Shown here piece after piece: positions 47,575 to 55,631 of a stretch of 59,719 nucleotides of DNA. A model generated the notes under the pieces. That model was given only the letters and a program-made list of their open reading frames with translations, searched no databases and had not been told where the DNA came from. The position numbers and the translations under genes were made by a program. How positions within the stretch are numbered: position 1 is the first letter of the stretch; each line of letters starts with the position of its first letter. Origin of the DNA: an uncultured Lachnoclostridium sp. (GTDB taxonomy: Bacteria > Bacillota > Clostridia > Lachnospirales > Lachnospiraceae); assembly GCA_947369165.1 (NCBI GenBank), contig CANBKJ010000009.1, positions 1 to 59,719 on the forward strand, given 5' to 3'.

Positions 47575-48120
47575 GTGAAAAAGAAGTATGCATGGATTCC
47601 TGTCATATTATCCTTAACGGCAGTGGTGTTGCTTTTTCATGCAACAGCCTCTGGCAAGGCTGAAACAAATGGATTGAATAAGTCGAAGCTGACTGTAAGG
47701 GTAGGTAAGACGAAAGTTTAAAAAATGAAAGGAATCAAGAAAAAAGTTTTATGGAAATCTTCCAATAAAAAGGTGGCGTCCGTATCAGCAGAGGGTGTTG
47801 TTTCCGGCATTGCCAGAGGTACGGCTGTAGTCACAGCCAGATATGAAAAAAAATGTGTCAAATGTAAGGTTCTGGTCATTGGGAAAAACGATTATTCCCC
47901 GGTATTGACAGAAAAGGTAATCCGTAAAGCTCTTTCGGTACCCCGTCAGGCGAAGGTCACGATCAAATATGGAAAAAAATTTTATAAACGGTCTTTTGGG
48001 GCGACGCTGGTTCCGGTGGTGGTATTTGAAAACGGTAAACAAGTTGCGGGGGCGAGTTTTTTTGTAAAAGATGGGGAGCTGGGCTGTAATATAGGAAATT
48101 ATGGATGTTATTATGAATAA
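47575..48120 (+). pseudogene. Secreted Ig-like domain protein broken by one in-frame stop
   Basis: GTG 47575 (after AGGAAAGG) opens a signal peptide (KKKYAWIPVILSLTAVVLLF) and the first strand of an Ig-like (Big_2) domain ending GKTKV. A TAA at 47719-47721 then interrupts, and the same frame continues KMKGIKKKVLWKSSNKKVAS to residue 181. In intact relatives this place reads like TLKMKG, so one base change (TTA to TAA) explains it. The second half could start at ATG 47725 but would lack export. It follows the LRR gene by 82 bases. Confidence 0.75.
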
Positions 48121-48219
48121 AGCTGCTGATATTTAATTATATTTATTCTAGGATTATTCCGAGGCTTTATTAAAAGCATTGCCTTTATTGCTTGGACTTT
48201 TTTAGTACTTGAAAAATGG

Positions 48220-48248
48220 TTGCAAATATCAGTTGGCTAAGGTATTAT
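48220..48248 (+). promoter_or_regulatory. Promoter of the toxin-antitoxin pair
   Basis: TTGCAA (48220-48225), a 17-base spacer, TATTAT (48243-48248), 65 bases before the antitoxin start. Confidence 0.6.
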
Positions 48249-48312
48249 ATAAGCAGTGAGAGTTAAGCTTTTATGGATGAGAATACTGAAAAAACAGAAA
48301 GGACTGATTTTT

Positions 48313-48486
48313 ATGGCTGTGGTATTAAAAGAAGATTACCAACGAGCTTTAGACGAACAGAAACAAGAAGTCCGGGAGCTTGTAATGGCAGGATTGGAAC
48401 AGATAAAAGAGGGAAAGACAAAAGACTTTAATACTGTGTGTGACAGATTGGAGAAAAAATACAGGGATGAGGCAATATCAAATTAG
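48313..48486 (+). CDS. Antitoxin of a RelBE/ParDE-type pair
   Basis: 57 residues, highly charged and helical (EDYQRALDEQKQEVRELVMA, then EGKTKDFNTVCDRLEKKYRD), typical of the short antitoxins found upstream of RelE/ParE toxins. ATG 48313 is preceded by AAGGAC; an ATG at 48256 would add 19 residues. It overlaps the toxin gene by 20 bases. It probably neutralises the toxin and represses its own promoter. Confidence 0.72.
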   Translation: MAVVLKEDYQRALDEQKQEVRELVMAGLEQIKEGKTKDFNTVCDRLEKKYRDEAISN

Positions 48487-48793
48487 GATTACGGAGTTGG
48501 CAGAGAAAGATTTGGAAAATGCCGGTGATTACATTGCCTATGAATTGAAAAATCCGTCTGCTGCTGAAAATATAGTAAGTGGGATTCATACAAAGATAAA
48601 TTCTCTGGTAAACTTTCCGGAGAGAAACGAATTGGATGAAGATGAATTGCTTGCTGGATTGGGTGTCCGAAAAGATTATTATCGCAACTACAAGATTTAT
48701 TATGTGATTGATGAGGACACCATTTACATAGTGAGAATTTTGCATATGTTAGTTGATAGTAAAGCATGGCTTTATCGTACATTTGGGTTATAA
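48467..48793 (+). CDS. RelE/ParE-family toxin
   Basis: 108 residues with the RelE/ParE fold pattern: ITELAEKDLENAGDYIAYEL, the FPERNELDEDELLAGLGVRK centre, and the C-terminal YYRNYKIYYVIDEDTIYIVR strand pair. Members either cleave mRNA in the ribosome or poison gyrase; sequence reading does not separate the two. The start lies within the antitoxin gene. The reading frame is intact. Confidence 0.82.
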   Translation: MRQYQIRITELAEKDLENAGDYIAYELKNPSAAENIVSGIHTKINSLVNFPERNELDEDELLAGLGVRKDYYRNYKIYYVIDEDTIYIVRILHMLVDSKAWLYRTFGL

Positions 48794-48933
48794 ATTGAAT
48801 GATACCACGTGATACCCATATGATACCTGTTTACTCTGAATCTCAAAAAAATATGGAAAATATGTGAAATAAGTGGTATAAAATAGTAGGAAATGCGCCT
48901 AAAATATTAACAAATAGGTTAATTATTAGTGAG

Positions 48934-49263
48934 ATGTATCAACAGATTAAAAATTTTTTTACTGATATGTTGTCATACAGGGCAGAAATAAATGCAATCG
49001 AGCTTGCTGCATGGACACATGCAGAGTTTGTAAAAATCCACCCTTTTGTAGACGGTAATGGTCGGACATCCCGCATGATCATGAACTATCAATTGATGGC
49101 GAATGGTTTCCTTCCAGTATCCATCGCAAAGGAGAACCGACTGGAATACTTTGAGGTGTTAGAAGCTTATGCAGTAAATGGCGAATTGCAGCCATTTATT
49201 GAGATGATAGCCTCACTGGAGGAACAGCGGCTGGATGAATATATTAATATTGTACATGAGTAG
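48934..49263 (+). pseudogene. Truncated Fic-domain protein
   Basis: 109 residues covering only the C-terminal half of a Fic domain, with an intact HPFVDGNGRTSR catalytic motif and the following MNYQLMANGFLPVSIAKENR. Typical Fic proteins have a further 100-200 residues before this. The same frame can be read upstream for about 20 codons to a TGA at about 48867 without a start codon, so the 5' part has been lost. It may still be translated from ATG 48934, but an AMP-transferase activity is doubtful. Confidence 0.7.
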
Positions 49264-49443
49264 TTTAGTGTGTCAGAACAGATAAAGACAAACAATAATG
49301 AGATACGCAGTCTAGTCTGACAGGGGAATGCAAAGAGCGAAATAATCTGTATGAAAAGCAGATCTCTTCGTGGCAATAGAAAATATGCAATTTAAGTATA
49401 ATGTGCTGCATATTTCAAATATAGACAGAAAGGGATGATTAAG

Positions 49444-49524
49444 ATGAAAGAATTAGGATATAACCAGTATAAATTGAACAGGAGGGCGACTATACTTTAA
49501 CCCTCCTACACTATAATTGGAGGA
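49444..49524 (+). promoter_or_regulatory. Possible leader peptide and attenuator-like hairpin
   Basis: A short frame (49444-49500, MKELGYNQYKLNRRATIL) contains AGGAGGG near its end, which pairs perfectly with CCCTCCT just after its stop. The same CCTCC could instead pair with the GGAGGA ribosome binding site (49519-49524) of the methyltransferase remnant, giving two exclusive structures. This could be chance, since the gene it precedes is dead. Confidence 0.35.
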
Positions 49525-49528
49525 AAAA

Positions 49529-50141
49529 ATGTATAACGAAAAGGATATAATAGCCCAATGGAATTGATGAATATATGTTGGAAAAGATTGCGCATAAAAT
49601 TTCGAATGAAAAGATTAAATGGCATAAGGCAGATGTGATTTGTGATGATTGGGGGATTGATTTTGATGTCATAATTTTAGGCGCTAATTTTTTGTTTAAT
49701 ATTGTGTCTGATATGAATTATGAACAATCCCAGAAATTGATGATTCGGAAGTCTGCGGATGCGTTAACTGTTGAGGGCATATTTTTGTGGATTGTGCATA
49801 CACACAATGTCCAGAGAAATGGTTTAATAATCCCGATGCGAATATTATATGGGAAGGCACAGACAGGCATGGAAACTTCGGAAAAATGATTTTACTTGAT
49901 AGCGTTTATAATACAGAGAGTAGAATAACCAGATTTATTCGCAGGTTTGAAATGATACTTGCGGATGGAAGTGCTTTAGTGCAAGAAATTCCATCGGAGA
50001 AATACTTTGCAACACTTGAGCAGATACATAAGTGGTTAGATGAAGTGATTTGTTATTGAGCAAGAGTATGGCGATTATCAAGGGCATATGATAAGTGAAA
50101 TAACGAATAGGGCTATTATTTGGGCAAGAAAGGATAGATAA
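49529..50141 (+). pseudogene. SAM-dependent methyltransferase, frameshifted and deleted
   Basis: ATG 49529 (after GGAGGA) opens MYNEKDIIAQW and stops at once. A second frame carries EYMLEKIAHKISNEKIKWHK to EGIFLW (to about 49787), a third carries DCAYTQCPEKWFNNPDANII to WLDEVICY (to 50059), and a last shift gives EQEYGDYQGHMISEITNRAI to the TAA at 50139. Joined, they resemble a class I methyltransferase of about 250 residues, but the part with the glycine-rich SAM loop is missing. One shift is in a T-run. Confidence 0.75.
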
Positions 50142-50299
50142 CCAAAATAAAATGTGCGTATTTGTGTGTAGTGTGGCAGGTAGTCATGGAGGATTACCTG
50201 CCATTAGCAGATAAGGAACAGAAAAACAAGCAGAGAGCTGATTGCTGGTCTATAAGAAAACGGTAGAATTGAACTAATACAAAATATTATTGACGAGGT

Positions 50300-50560
50300 A
50301 TGAATATGAGAAACGAAGGACAGAGAAATATTCTTAATATTTCTTCGGAAGAAAAGAAAAAGTTGCAAGATGAGATTATTTATTTCTTTAAGGAAGAAAG
50401 AGATGAAGAACTGGGAATCATAGGTTCTGAGATGATCCTTGATTTTTTTATCGAAATGCTGGGAGAAAGAATTTACAATAAGGCATTGGATGACGTGAAA
50501 CTGTGGCTTACAAGAAATGTAGAAAATCTGGAGAGTGATTATTATGCTCTTTATAAGTGA
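50300..50560 (+). CDS. DUF2164 family protein
   Basis: 86 residues with the DUF2164 pattern: SSEEKKKLQDEIIYFFKEER, then DEELGIIGSEMILDFFIEML, and a C-terminal Tyr-rich end. Small, soluble, function unknown. It appears intact, between a dead methyltransferase gene and a transporter gene. The preceding 158 bases hold nothing clear. Confidence 0.82.
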   Translation: MNMRNEGQRNILNISSEEKKKLQDEIIYFFKEERDEELGIIGSEMILDFFIEMLGERIYNKALDDVKLWLTRNVENLESDYYALYK

Positions 50561-50753
50561 CTCAGTGGAGAACTTTGGAACCTTGTTCTAGTAGTCTGTA
50601 CTAGACTAGGCTCCTTTTGCTGGTCAAGCCAGCTTGAGCGCCATTGAATGAATTGAATATTTTTCCCCAATATGCCCATAATAGAAGATAGCAGTTGGGA
50701 GCAGACTGCTTTTTGCTCCTGACATCATATTTATGAAAGGACGGCAATTTTTT

Positions 50754-51188
50754 ATGTGGGGTATTGTGATTGGACTGATCTCCGGTGCGTTGATGAGTGT
50801 ACAGGGAGTGTTTAATTCAGAGGTGACAAAACAAAGCAGTATCTGGCTGGCAGCAGCTTTCGTTCAGATTTCTGCTTTTGTTGTTTGTGTGGCAGCCTGG
50901 CTGGTGACAGGAAGGGATGGATCCATCAGCAGCCTGTGGGGGGTACAGCCAAAATATATGCTTCTTGGCGGTGCCATCGGTGCGTTTATTACGTATACGG
51001 TTATACAGGCGATGAACCAGTGCGGCCCGGCGAGAGCGGTGGTGTTTATCGTAACAGCACAGATCGTTGTGGCATACATTATCGAGTTGATGGGACTGTT
51101 CGGTGTGGAGAAACAGCCCTTTGAGTGGAGAAAGGTGATCGGGCTGGCGGCGATCATAGCAGGGATCATTACCTTTAAATGGAAATAG
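50754..51188 (+). CDS. YdcZ/DUF606-type DMT-superfamily membrane protein
   Basis: 144 residues with four or five membrane segments; the start MWGIVIGLISGALMSVQGVF and the LLGGAIGAFITYTVIQAMNQ segment fit the YdcZ family of half-size drug/metabolite transporters. ATG 50754 is preferred to ATG 50733 because it matches the family start and has GAAAGGA upstream. Substrate unknown. The 190-base region before it contains a GGAGCA/TGCTCC hairpin but no known riboswitch was recognised. Confidence 0.8.
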   Translation: MWGIVIGLISGALMSVQGVFNSEVTKQSSIWLAAAFVQISAFVVCVAAWLVTGRDGSISSLWGVQPKYMLLGGAIGAFITYTVIQAMNQCGPARAVVFIVTAQIVVAYIIELMGLFGVEKQPFEWRKVIGLAAIIAGIITFKWK

Positions 51189-51794
51189 GCACTCCCGCAT
51201 CCAGCTCCCCGAATTCGTATTACGAGCTGCCGCTCTCCATACTCATTCGGTTAGCCCAGGGGGTGTCTATAACCCACTGCATGCAAGCATGCGTGGCTTA
51301 TAGCCGCTGGATGGACCGGAGATAAAGCTGTCTGCTCCGTGCCACGGGCACTTCCGCATCCAGCTCCCCGAATTCGTATTGCGAGCTGCCGCTCTTCATA
51401 CTCATTCGGTTAGTCCAGGGGGTGTCTATAACCCGTTCCGTGCAGGCACGGACGGCTTATAGCCGCTGGATGGACCGGAAATAAAGCTGCCTGCTCCGTG
51501 CCGTGGGCACTCCCGCATTCAGCTCCCCGAATTCGTATTGCGAGCTGCCGCTCTCCATACTCATTCGGTTAACCCAGGGGGTGTCTATAACCCGTTCCGT
51601 GCAGGCACGGACGGCTTATAGCCGCTGGATGGACCGGAAATAAAGCTGCCTGCTCCGTGCCGTGGGCACTCCCGCATTCAGCTCCCCGAATTCGTATTGC
51701 GAGCTGCCGCTCTCCATACTCATTCGGTTAGCCCAGGGGGGTGTCTATAACCCACTGCATGCAGGCATGCGTGGCTTATAGCCGCTGGATGGAC
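51188..51794 (+). repeat. Array of 159-bp tandem repeats with covarying hairpins
   Basis: Three full 159-bp units begin at 51188, 51347 and 51506; a fourth, partial unit runs from 51665 to about 51794. Each holds a hairpin CTATAA-...-TTATAG (51267-51303, 51426-51462, 51585-51621, 51745-51781). Units 1 and 4 have inner arms CCAC(T)GCATGC/GCATGCGTGG; units 2 and 3 have CCGT(T)CCGTGC/GCACGGACGG, so both sides changed together and the bulged T is kept. Further pairs are CCGAAT/ATTCGG, GTGCC/GGCAC and GCTGGATG/CATCCAGC. No coding frame spans the array. Confidence 0.88.
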
Positions 51795-51903
51795 TTTATA
51801 GGAAAAATCTAATTTTGTGGTTGTCAAAAATATATTTCATTGATACAATTAGAGTATGCACTCTGGTCTTTATCCCGTGAGAACAAGTCGGGAGAGAAGG
51901 ACA

Positions 51904-52512
51904 ATGAAAGAAAATCAGATCAAATATATGATAGTGGCTGCGGCAGTTGTTCTTTTTGGTGTCTTATGGATTTTTACCGGACAGAAGAAGGATCACGGCA
52001 GCAAAGAGGAAACCAGTATCTTTAGCAGTGAGACAGATTTTGGAGAAGAGGAAAAAGCGGATCTGCCGGAGGGAAAGATATATGTGCATATAACCGGAGC
52101 AGTGAGAAAACCAGGCGTCTACATTTTTGAGAAAAAACCAAGAGTGATCGAGGTGGTGGAAAAAGCAGGGGGATTTAAGAAAAATGCAGCCACGTCGGGG
52201 ATCAATCAGGCAGAACTCGTAGAGGATGGTACCCAGATCGTGATCAAGAACAGAGGAGATACAAAGACTTCTGGAAGGGATTTGCCAGGGCAGGAACAGC
52301 CGGAGCAGGAGAAATCCAGTCTGATCGATATAAATACTGCTGCTAAGGAACAGCTTATGACTCTTGCCGGAATCGGGGAATCCAAGGCGATGGCGATCAT
52401 TGCTTACCGGGAAGAGCATGGCAGGTTTAAAAAGATTGAAGATATTATGAATATAACAGGGATTAAAAACGGTGTATTTGACAAGATCAAAAGTCAGATC
52501 AGAGTATCCTGA
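51904..52512 (+). CDS. comEA: ComEA-like DNA-binding competence protein
   Basis: 202 residues: N-terminal membrane anchor (about 6-26), acidic linker, SLBB domain (about 55-115; YVHITGAVRKPGVYIFEKKP) and C-terminal helix-hairpin-helix pair (about 140-202; SLIDINTAAKEQLMTLAGIG). ComEA holds double-stranded DNA outside the membrane during uptake. ATG 51904 follows AGAAGGA. comEC lies 3 kb downstream, separated by a regulatory module. Confidence 0.9.
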   Translation: MKENQIKYMIVAAAVVLFGVLWIFTGQKKDHGSKEETSIFSSETDFGEEEKADLPEGKIYVHITGAVRKPGVYIFEKKPRVIEVVEKAGGFKKNAATSGINQAELVEDGTQIVIKNRGDTKTSGRDLPGQEQPEQEKSSLIDINTAAKEQLMTLAGIGESKAMAIIAYREEHGRFKKIEDIMNITGIKNGVFDKIKSQIRVS

Positions 52513-52574
52513 GAAATGAAATAAGCACCATAAGGAAGGTGCCAAAGGTATTGTTTGAAAGGAAGAATAGGGAA

Positions 52575-53267
52575 ATGGCGAAGAGAGTTCTGGTAGTGGA
52601 TGATGAGAAGCTGATCGTGAAGGGATTGCGGTTCAGTCTGGAGCAGGATGGAATGGAAGTCGATTGTGCCTACGATGGAGAAGAGGCGTTAAATGCAGCA
52701 GCGGAAAAGAAGTATGATGTGATACTTCTGGATGTTATGCTACCTAAATTTACTGGGTTTGAGGTGTGCCAGCAGATTCGGGAATACTCGGATGTGCCGA
52801 TCATAATGCTGACGGCAAAGGGAGATGATATGGATAAAATTCTGGGATTGGAATATGGTGCGGATGATTATATTACCAAGCCTTTTAATATTCTGGAAGT
52901 AAAGGCAAGAATCAAGGCGATTATGCGAAGAAGCAGTAAAAAAAAGGAAAAACCTGTGGAGAATACTTCCATTCACACTTTTGGAAGCATGAAAGTTGAT
53001 GTGGACAGCCGTCGTGTGTTTATCGAAAATAAAGAGGTGAATCTTACGGTCAAAGAATTTGACCTGTTGGAGCTTCTGATCCATAATCCCAATAAGGTCT
53101 ACAGCCGTGAGAAACTGTTAAATGATGTTTGGGGATATGAATATCTGGGGGATGTCCGTACCGTGGATGTCCATGTGCGCCGTCTGAGAGAGAAGATCGA
53201 ATCAACGCCAAGTGATCCGAAATATATACATACAAAATGGGGTGTTGGCTATTATTTCCAAGCTTAG
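52575..53267 (+). CDS. OmpR-family response regulator
   Basis: 230 residues: receiver domain (VLVVDDEKLIVKGLRFSLEQ, phosphoryl Asp in ILLDVMLPKF, TAKGDDMDKI, KPFN) and winged-helix output domain ending VHVRRLREKIE. Overall similar to the WalR/PhoB branch. ATG 52575 gives the standard start. The kinase gene overlaps its end. It lies between comEA and comEC, so those genes or the envelope genes may be targets. Confidence 0.92.
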   Translation: MAKRVLVVDDEKLIVKGLRFSLEQDGMEVDCAYDGEEALNAAAEKKYDVILLDVMLPKFTGFEVCQQIREYSDVPIIMLTAKGDDMDKILGLEYGADDYITKPFNILEVKARIKAIMRRSSKKKEKPVENTSIHTFGSMKVDVDSRRVFIENKEVNLTVKEFDLLELLIHNPNKVYSREKLLNDVWGYEYLGDVRTVDVHVRRLREKIESTPSDPKYIHTKWGVGYYFQA

Positions 53268-54684
53268 AGAAAAACTGAATGTAGTGAAAAGTCTGCACAT
53301 CCAGAGTATGGGTGTGCTTATCCTTATCGGCGTCGTGCCACTTATAATATTTTCCCTAATATTCCTGAATACGTACCGCGCAAGAAATATCAGTCAGCGG
53401 GTATCAGAGATCCAGGTCAGAGGAAGTGTGATCTCCAATCTCATCGTCAGCTCTGGTTATCTCACAAGTGATCGGAAAGATGAAGTAAATGCGGAACTTT
53501 CCCAGGTATCCGATATGTATGATGGAAGGATCCTGATCGTGGACTCTAAACTGAAAGTGCTTCGTGATACCTATGGATTGGAAGAAGGAGAGATCGTTGT
53601 GCTTCCGGAAGTGATAAAATGTTTCAGAAAGGATGCTGTTAAAATAGTCAACCAGTACAACGACAATGTAGAGATTTTTGTACCCATTATGGGAACCGAT
53701 GAGATGACGGTGAATGGCGTGGTAGTGATGAATTTTTCCTTTCAGTCCATCAATGCACTGTATGATAATATCCGCACTGTCACATTTTCTGTTATTCTTT
53801 TGTTTGCTGTTATCATCATTGTTATATCCTGGATCCTGTCTGGAAAGCTGGTAAAACCGATGAAAAAGGTGGTGGATTCCATCCGGCATATCGGTTCCGG
53901 AGATTTCAGTGAGAAAATGGAAGTCCAGGATAATTTAGAGGTGGCAAATATTTCCGATGCGGTGAATTTTATGCTTACCGCTGTCCAGAGTATGGAGGAT
54001 TCCAGACAGGAATTTGTATCAAACGTGTCCCATGAGCTGAAGACGCCTATCACCTCCATCAAGGTTCTGGCAGAATCATTGACCATGCAGGAAGAGGTTC
54101 CGGTGGAGCTTTACAAGGAATTCATGGTGGATATCAACCAGGAACTGGAGCGAATGAATAAGATCGTGAACGACCTGTTATCTCTCGTCAAACTGGACAA
54201 GTCGGCTGTCCAGATCAATATTGAAGAAGTCAATATCAATGAATTTCTGGAGGGAATTCTTAAAGGGATCAATCCCATTGCCGCACAGCGCAATATCGAA
54301 ATCATATTTGAAAGTGTGCGTCCTGTATCAGCGCAGATCGACAGTGTGAAACTGGGAATGGCGATTTCTAATATTATAGAAAATGCGGTGAAATATAATT
54401 TTGATAATGGATGGGTCAAAGTGACTCTGAATGCCGATCATAAGTTTTTCTATGTGAGGGTATCGGATTCTGGTGTGGGAATACCGGAAGAACTGCAGGA
54501 TCATATTTTTGAGCGTTTTTACCGGGTAGATAAGGCACGTTCCAGAGAGACGGGAGGGAACGGACTTGGTCTTGCTATTACGAGAAATGCGGTTCTTCTG
54601 CACCGTGGTTCCATCAAGGTGCACAGTGTGGAAAAACAGGGGACGACCTTTGCCATTCGTATTCCGCTGATCTATCAGGCGTGA
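53245..54684 (+). CDS. Sensor histidine kinase with extracellular domain
   Basis: About 479 residues: membrane segment 1, an outside sensor region of about 130 residues, membrane segment 2, HAMP (about 205-260), HisKA with SNVSHELKTPITSIKVLAES, HATPase with NGLGLAITRN. The exact start is uncertain: TTG 53245 is used, GTG 53212 and GTG 53284 are alternatives. It overlaps the regulator gene and is followed by a lipoprotein gene, a WalRK-like arrangement. Confidence 0.9.
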   Translation: MAIISKLREKLNVVKSLHIQSMGVLILIGVVPLIIFSLIFLNTYRARNISQRVSEIQVRGSVISNLIVSSGYLTSDRKDEVNAELSQVSDMYDGRILIVDSKLKVLRDTYGLEEGEIVVLPEVIKCFRKDAVKIVNQYNDNVEIFVPIMGTDEMTVNGVVVMNFSFQSINALYDNIRTVTFSVILLFAVIIIVISWILSGKLVKPMKKVVDSIRHIGSGDFSEKMEVQDNLEVANISDAVNFMLTAVQSMEDSRQEFVSNVSHELKTPITSIKVLAESLTMQEEVPVELYKEFMVDINQELERMNKIVNDLLSLVKLDKSAVQINIEEVNINEFLEGILKGINPIAAQRNIEIIFESVRPVSAQIDSVKLGMAISNIIENAVKYNFDNGWVKVTLNADHKFFYVRVSDSGVGIPEELQDHIFERFYRVDKARSRETGGNGLGLAITRNAVLLHRGSIKVHSVEKQGTTFAIRIPLIYQA

Positions 54685-54717
54685 TTCGGCAAGAACAGGG
54701 AGGAAATGAGGGACAGC

Positions 54718-55623
54718 ATGAGATTTGTGAGATATATCCTAAGTATATTTTTTATTAGTCTTTTTTTGTGTAGTTGCGGGAAAAACCAGCCGGATATACA
54801 GGAGGGGAAATTTATTCTATACCAGGTAGAAGAAGATGGAAGTGGATTGAGGAAAACGCTTTATGAAGTTCAGGCGGAATATGAGGATACGGTGGGGATT
54901 GTGGAGGAACTGCTGGATAAGTATAAGAACGTGGATATCCGTGATTTTCAGATCAAGGAAAAACAGTTGTCTCTATATTTTTCAACAGCTTACAAAAATC
55001 TGCATGGAATTCAAGAGGTGCTTCAGCGGGCTGCCATCGTAAAGACGTTATGTCAGGTTCAGGGAGTGGAATATGTGGAGTTTTTTGTGGATGATATTTC
55101 TCTGCTGATCGACGGTGAGCCGGTGGGAGTTATGAGTTCCCTTTCCTTTCTGGATTCCATTGGAGGAGACGGCGATACACAGGATAAATATGTGACGCTG
55201 TATTTTTCGGATAATTCCGGAATGGGAATGAAGGAAGTGAATTCCAAACTTACCCATGATATGACGGTGCCGCTGGCAAGGCTTTTGATCCAGCAGCTTC
55301 TGGATGGTCCGGAGGGATTGGAGGATGTGAATACTTCAGATCTCAAGCAGACGATACCTGACGGAACCACACTGAATTCACTCACTATCCGGGATAATGT
55401 GTGTTACGTGGATTTTAGCAGGGAATTTCAGAATATCCAGACGGAAGTAAAGAGTGAGATCGTAATCTACAGTATTGTCAATACGCTGTGTGAGCTTTCA
55501 GATGTTAATAAAGTACAGTTTACCATTGACGGAGAGCAAAAGGAGACCTATGGGGACACGAAAAAATTTAATATTCCTTTTGAGCGGAATCTGGATCTGG
55601 TAAGCGGGGGCAGTAAGGGGTGA
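54718..55623 (+). CDS. GerMN-domain lipoprotein
   Basis: 301 residues. Lipoprotein signal with lipobox LCSC (modified Cys about residue 20), then two GerMN domains (about 55-140 and 165-285; the second has LLIQQLLDGPEGLED and NVCYVDFSREFQN). GerMN lipoproteins sit on the outer face of the membrane and in some bacteria modulate a neighbouring sensor kinase. It ends four bases into the comEC start region. An ATG at 54706 is too close to the ribosome binding site. Confidence 0.85.
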   Translation: MRFVRYILSIFFISLFLCSCGKNQPDIQEGKFILYQVEEDGSGLRKTLYEVQAEYEDTVGIVEELLDKYKNVDIRDFQIKEKQLSLYFSTAYKNLHGIQEVLQRAAIVKTLCQVQGVEYVEFFVDDISLLIDGEPVGVMSSLSFLDSIGGDGDTQDKYVTLYFSDNSGMGMKEVNSKLTHDMTVPLARLLIQQLLDGPEGLEDVNTSDLKQTIPDGTTLNSLTIRDNVCYVDFSREFQNIQTEVKSEIVIYSIVNTLCELSDVNKVQFTIDGEQKETYGDTKKFNIPFERNLDLVSGGSKG

Positions 55624-55631
55624 GGAGGATC

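Noticed and set aside
50561..50753. Riboswitch (guanidine type) before the YdcZ-like transporter
   Set aside because: Hairpins are present, but none of the conserved guanidine-riboswitch loop sequences could be found.
51188..51794. CRISPR array
   Set aside because: Repeat units are 159 bp with no unique spacers of constant size and no cas genes nearby; it is a tandem repeat array.
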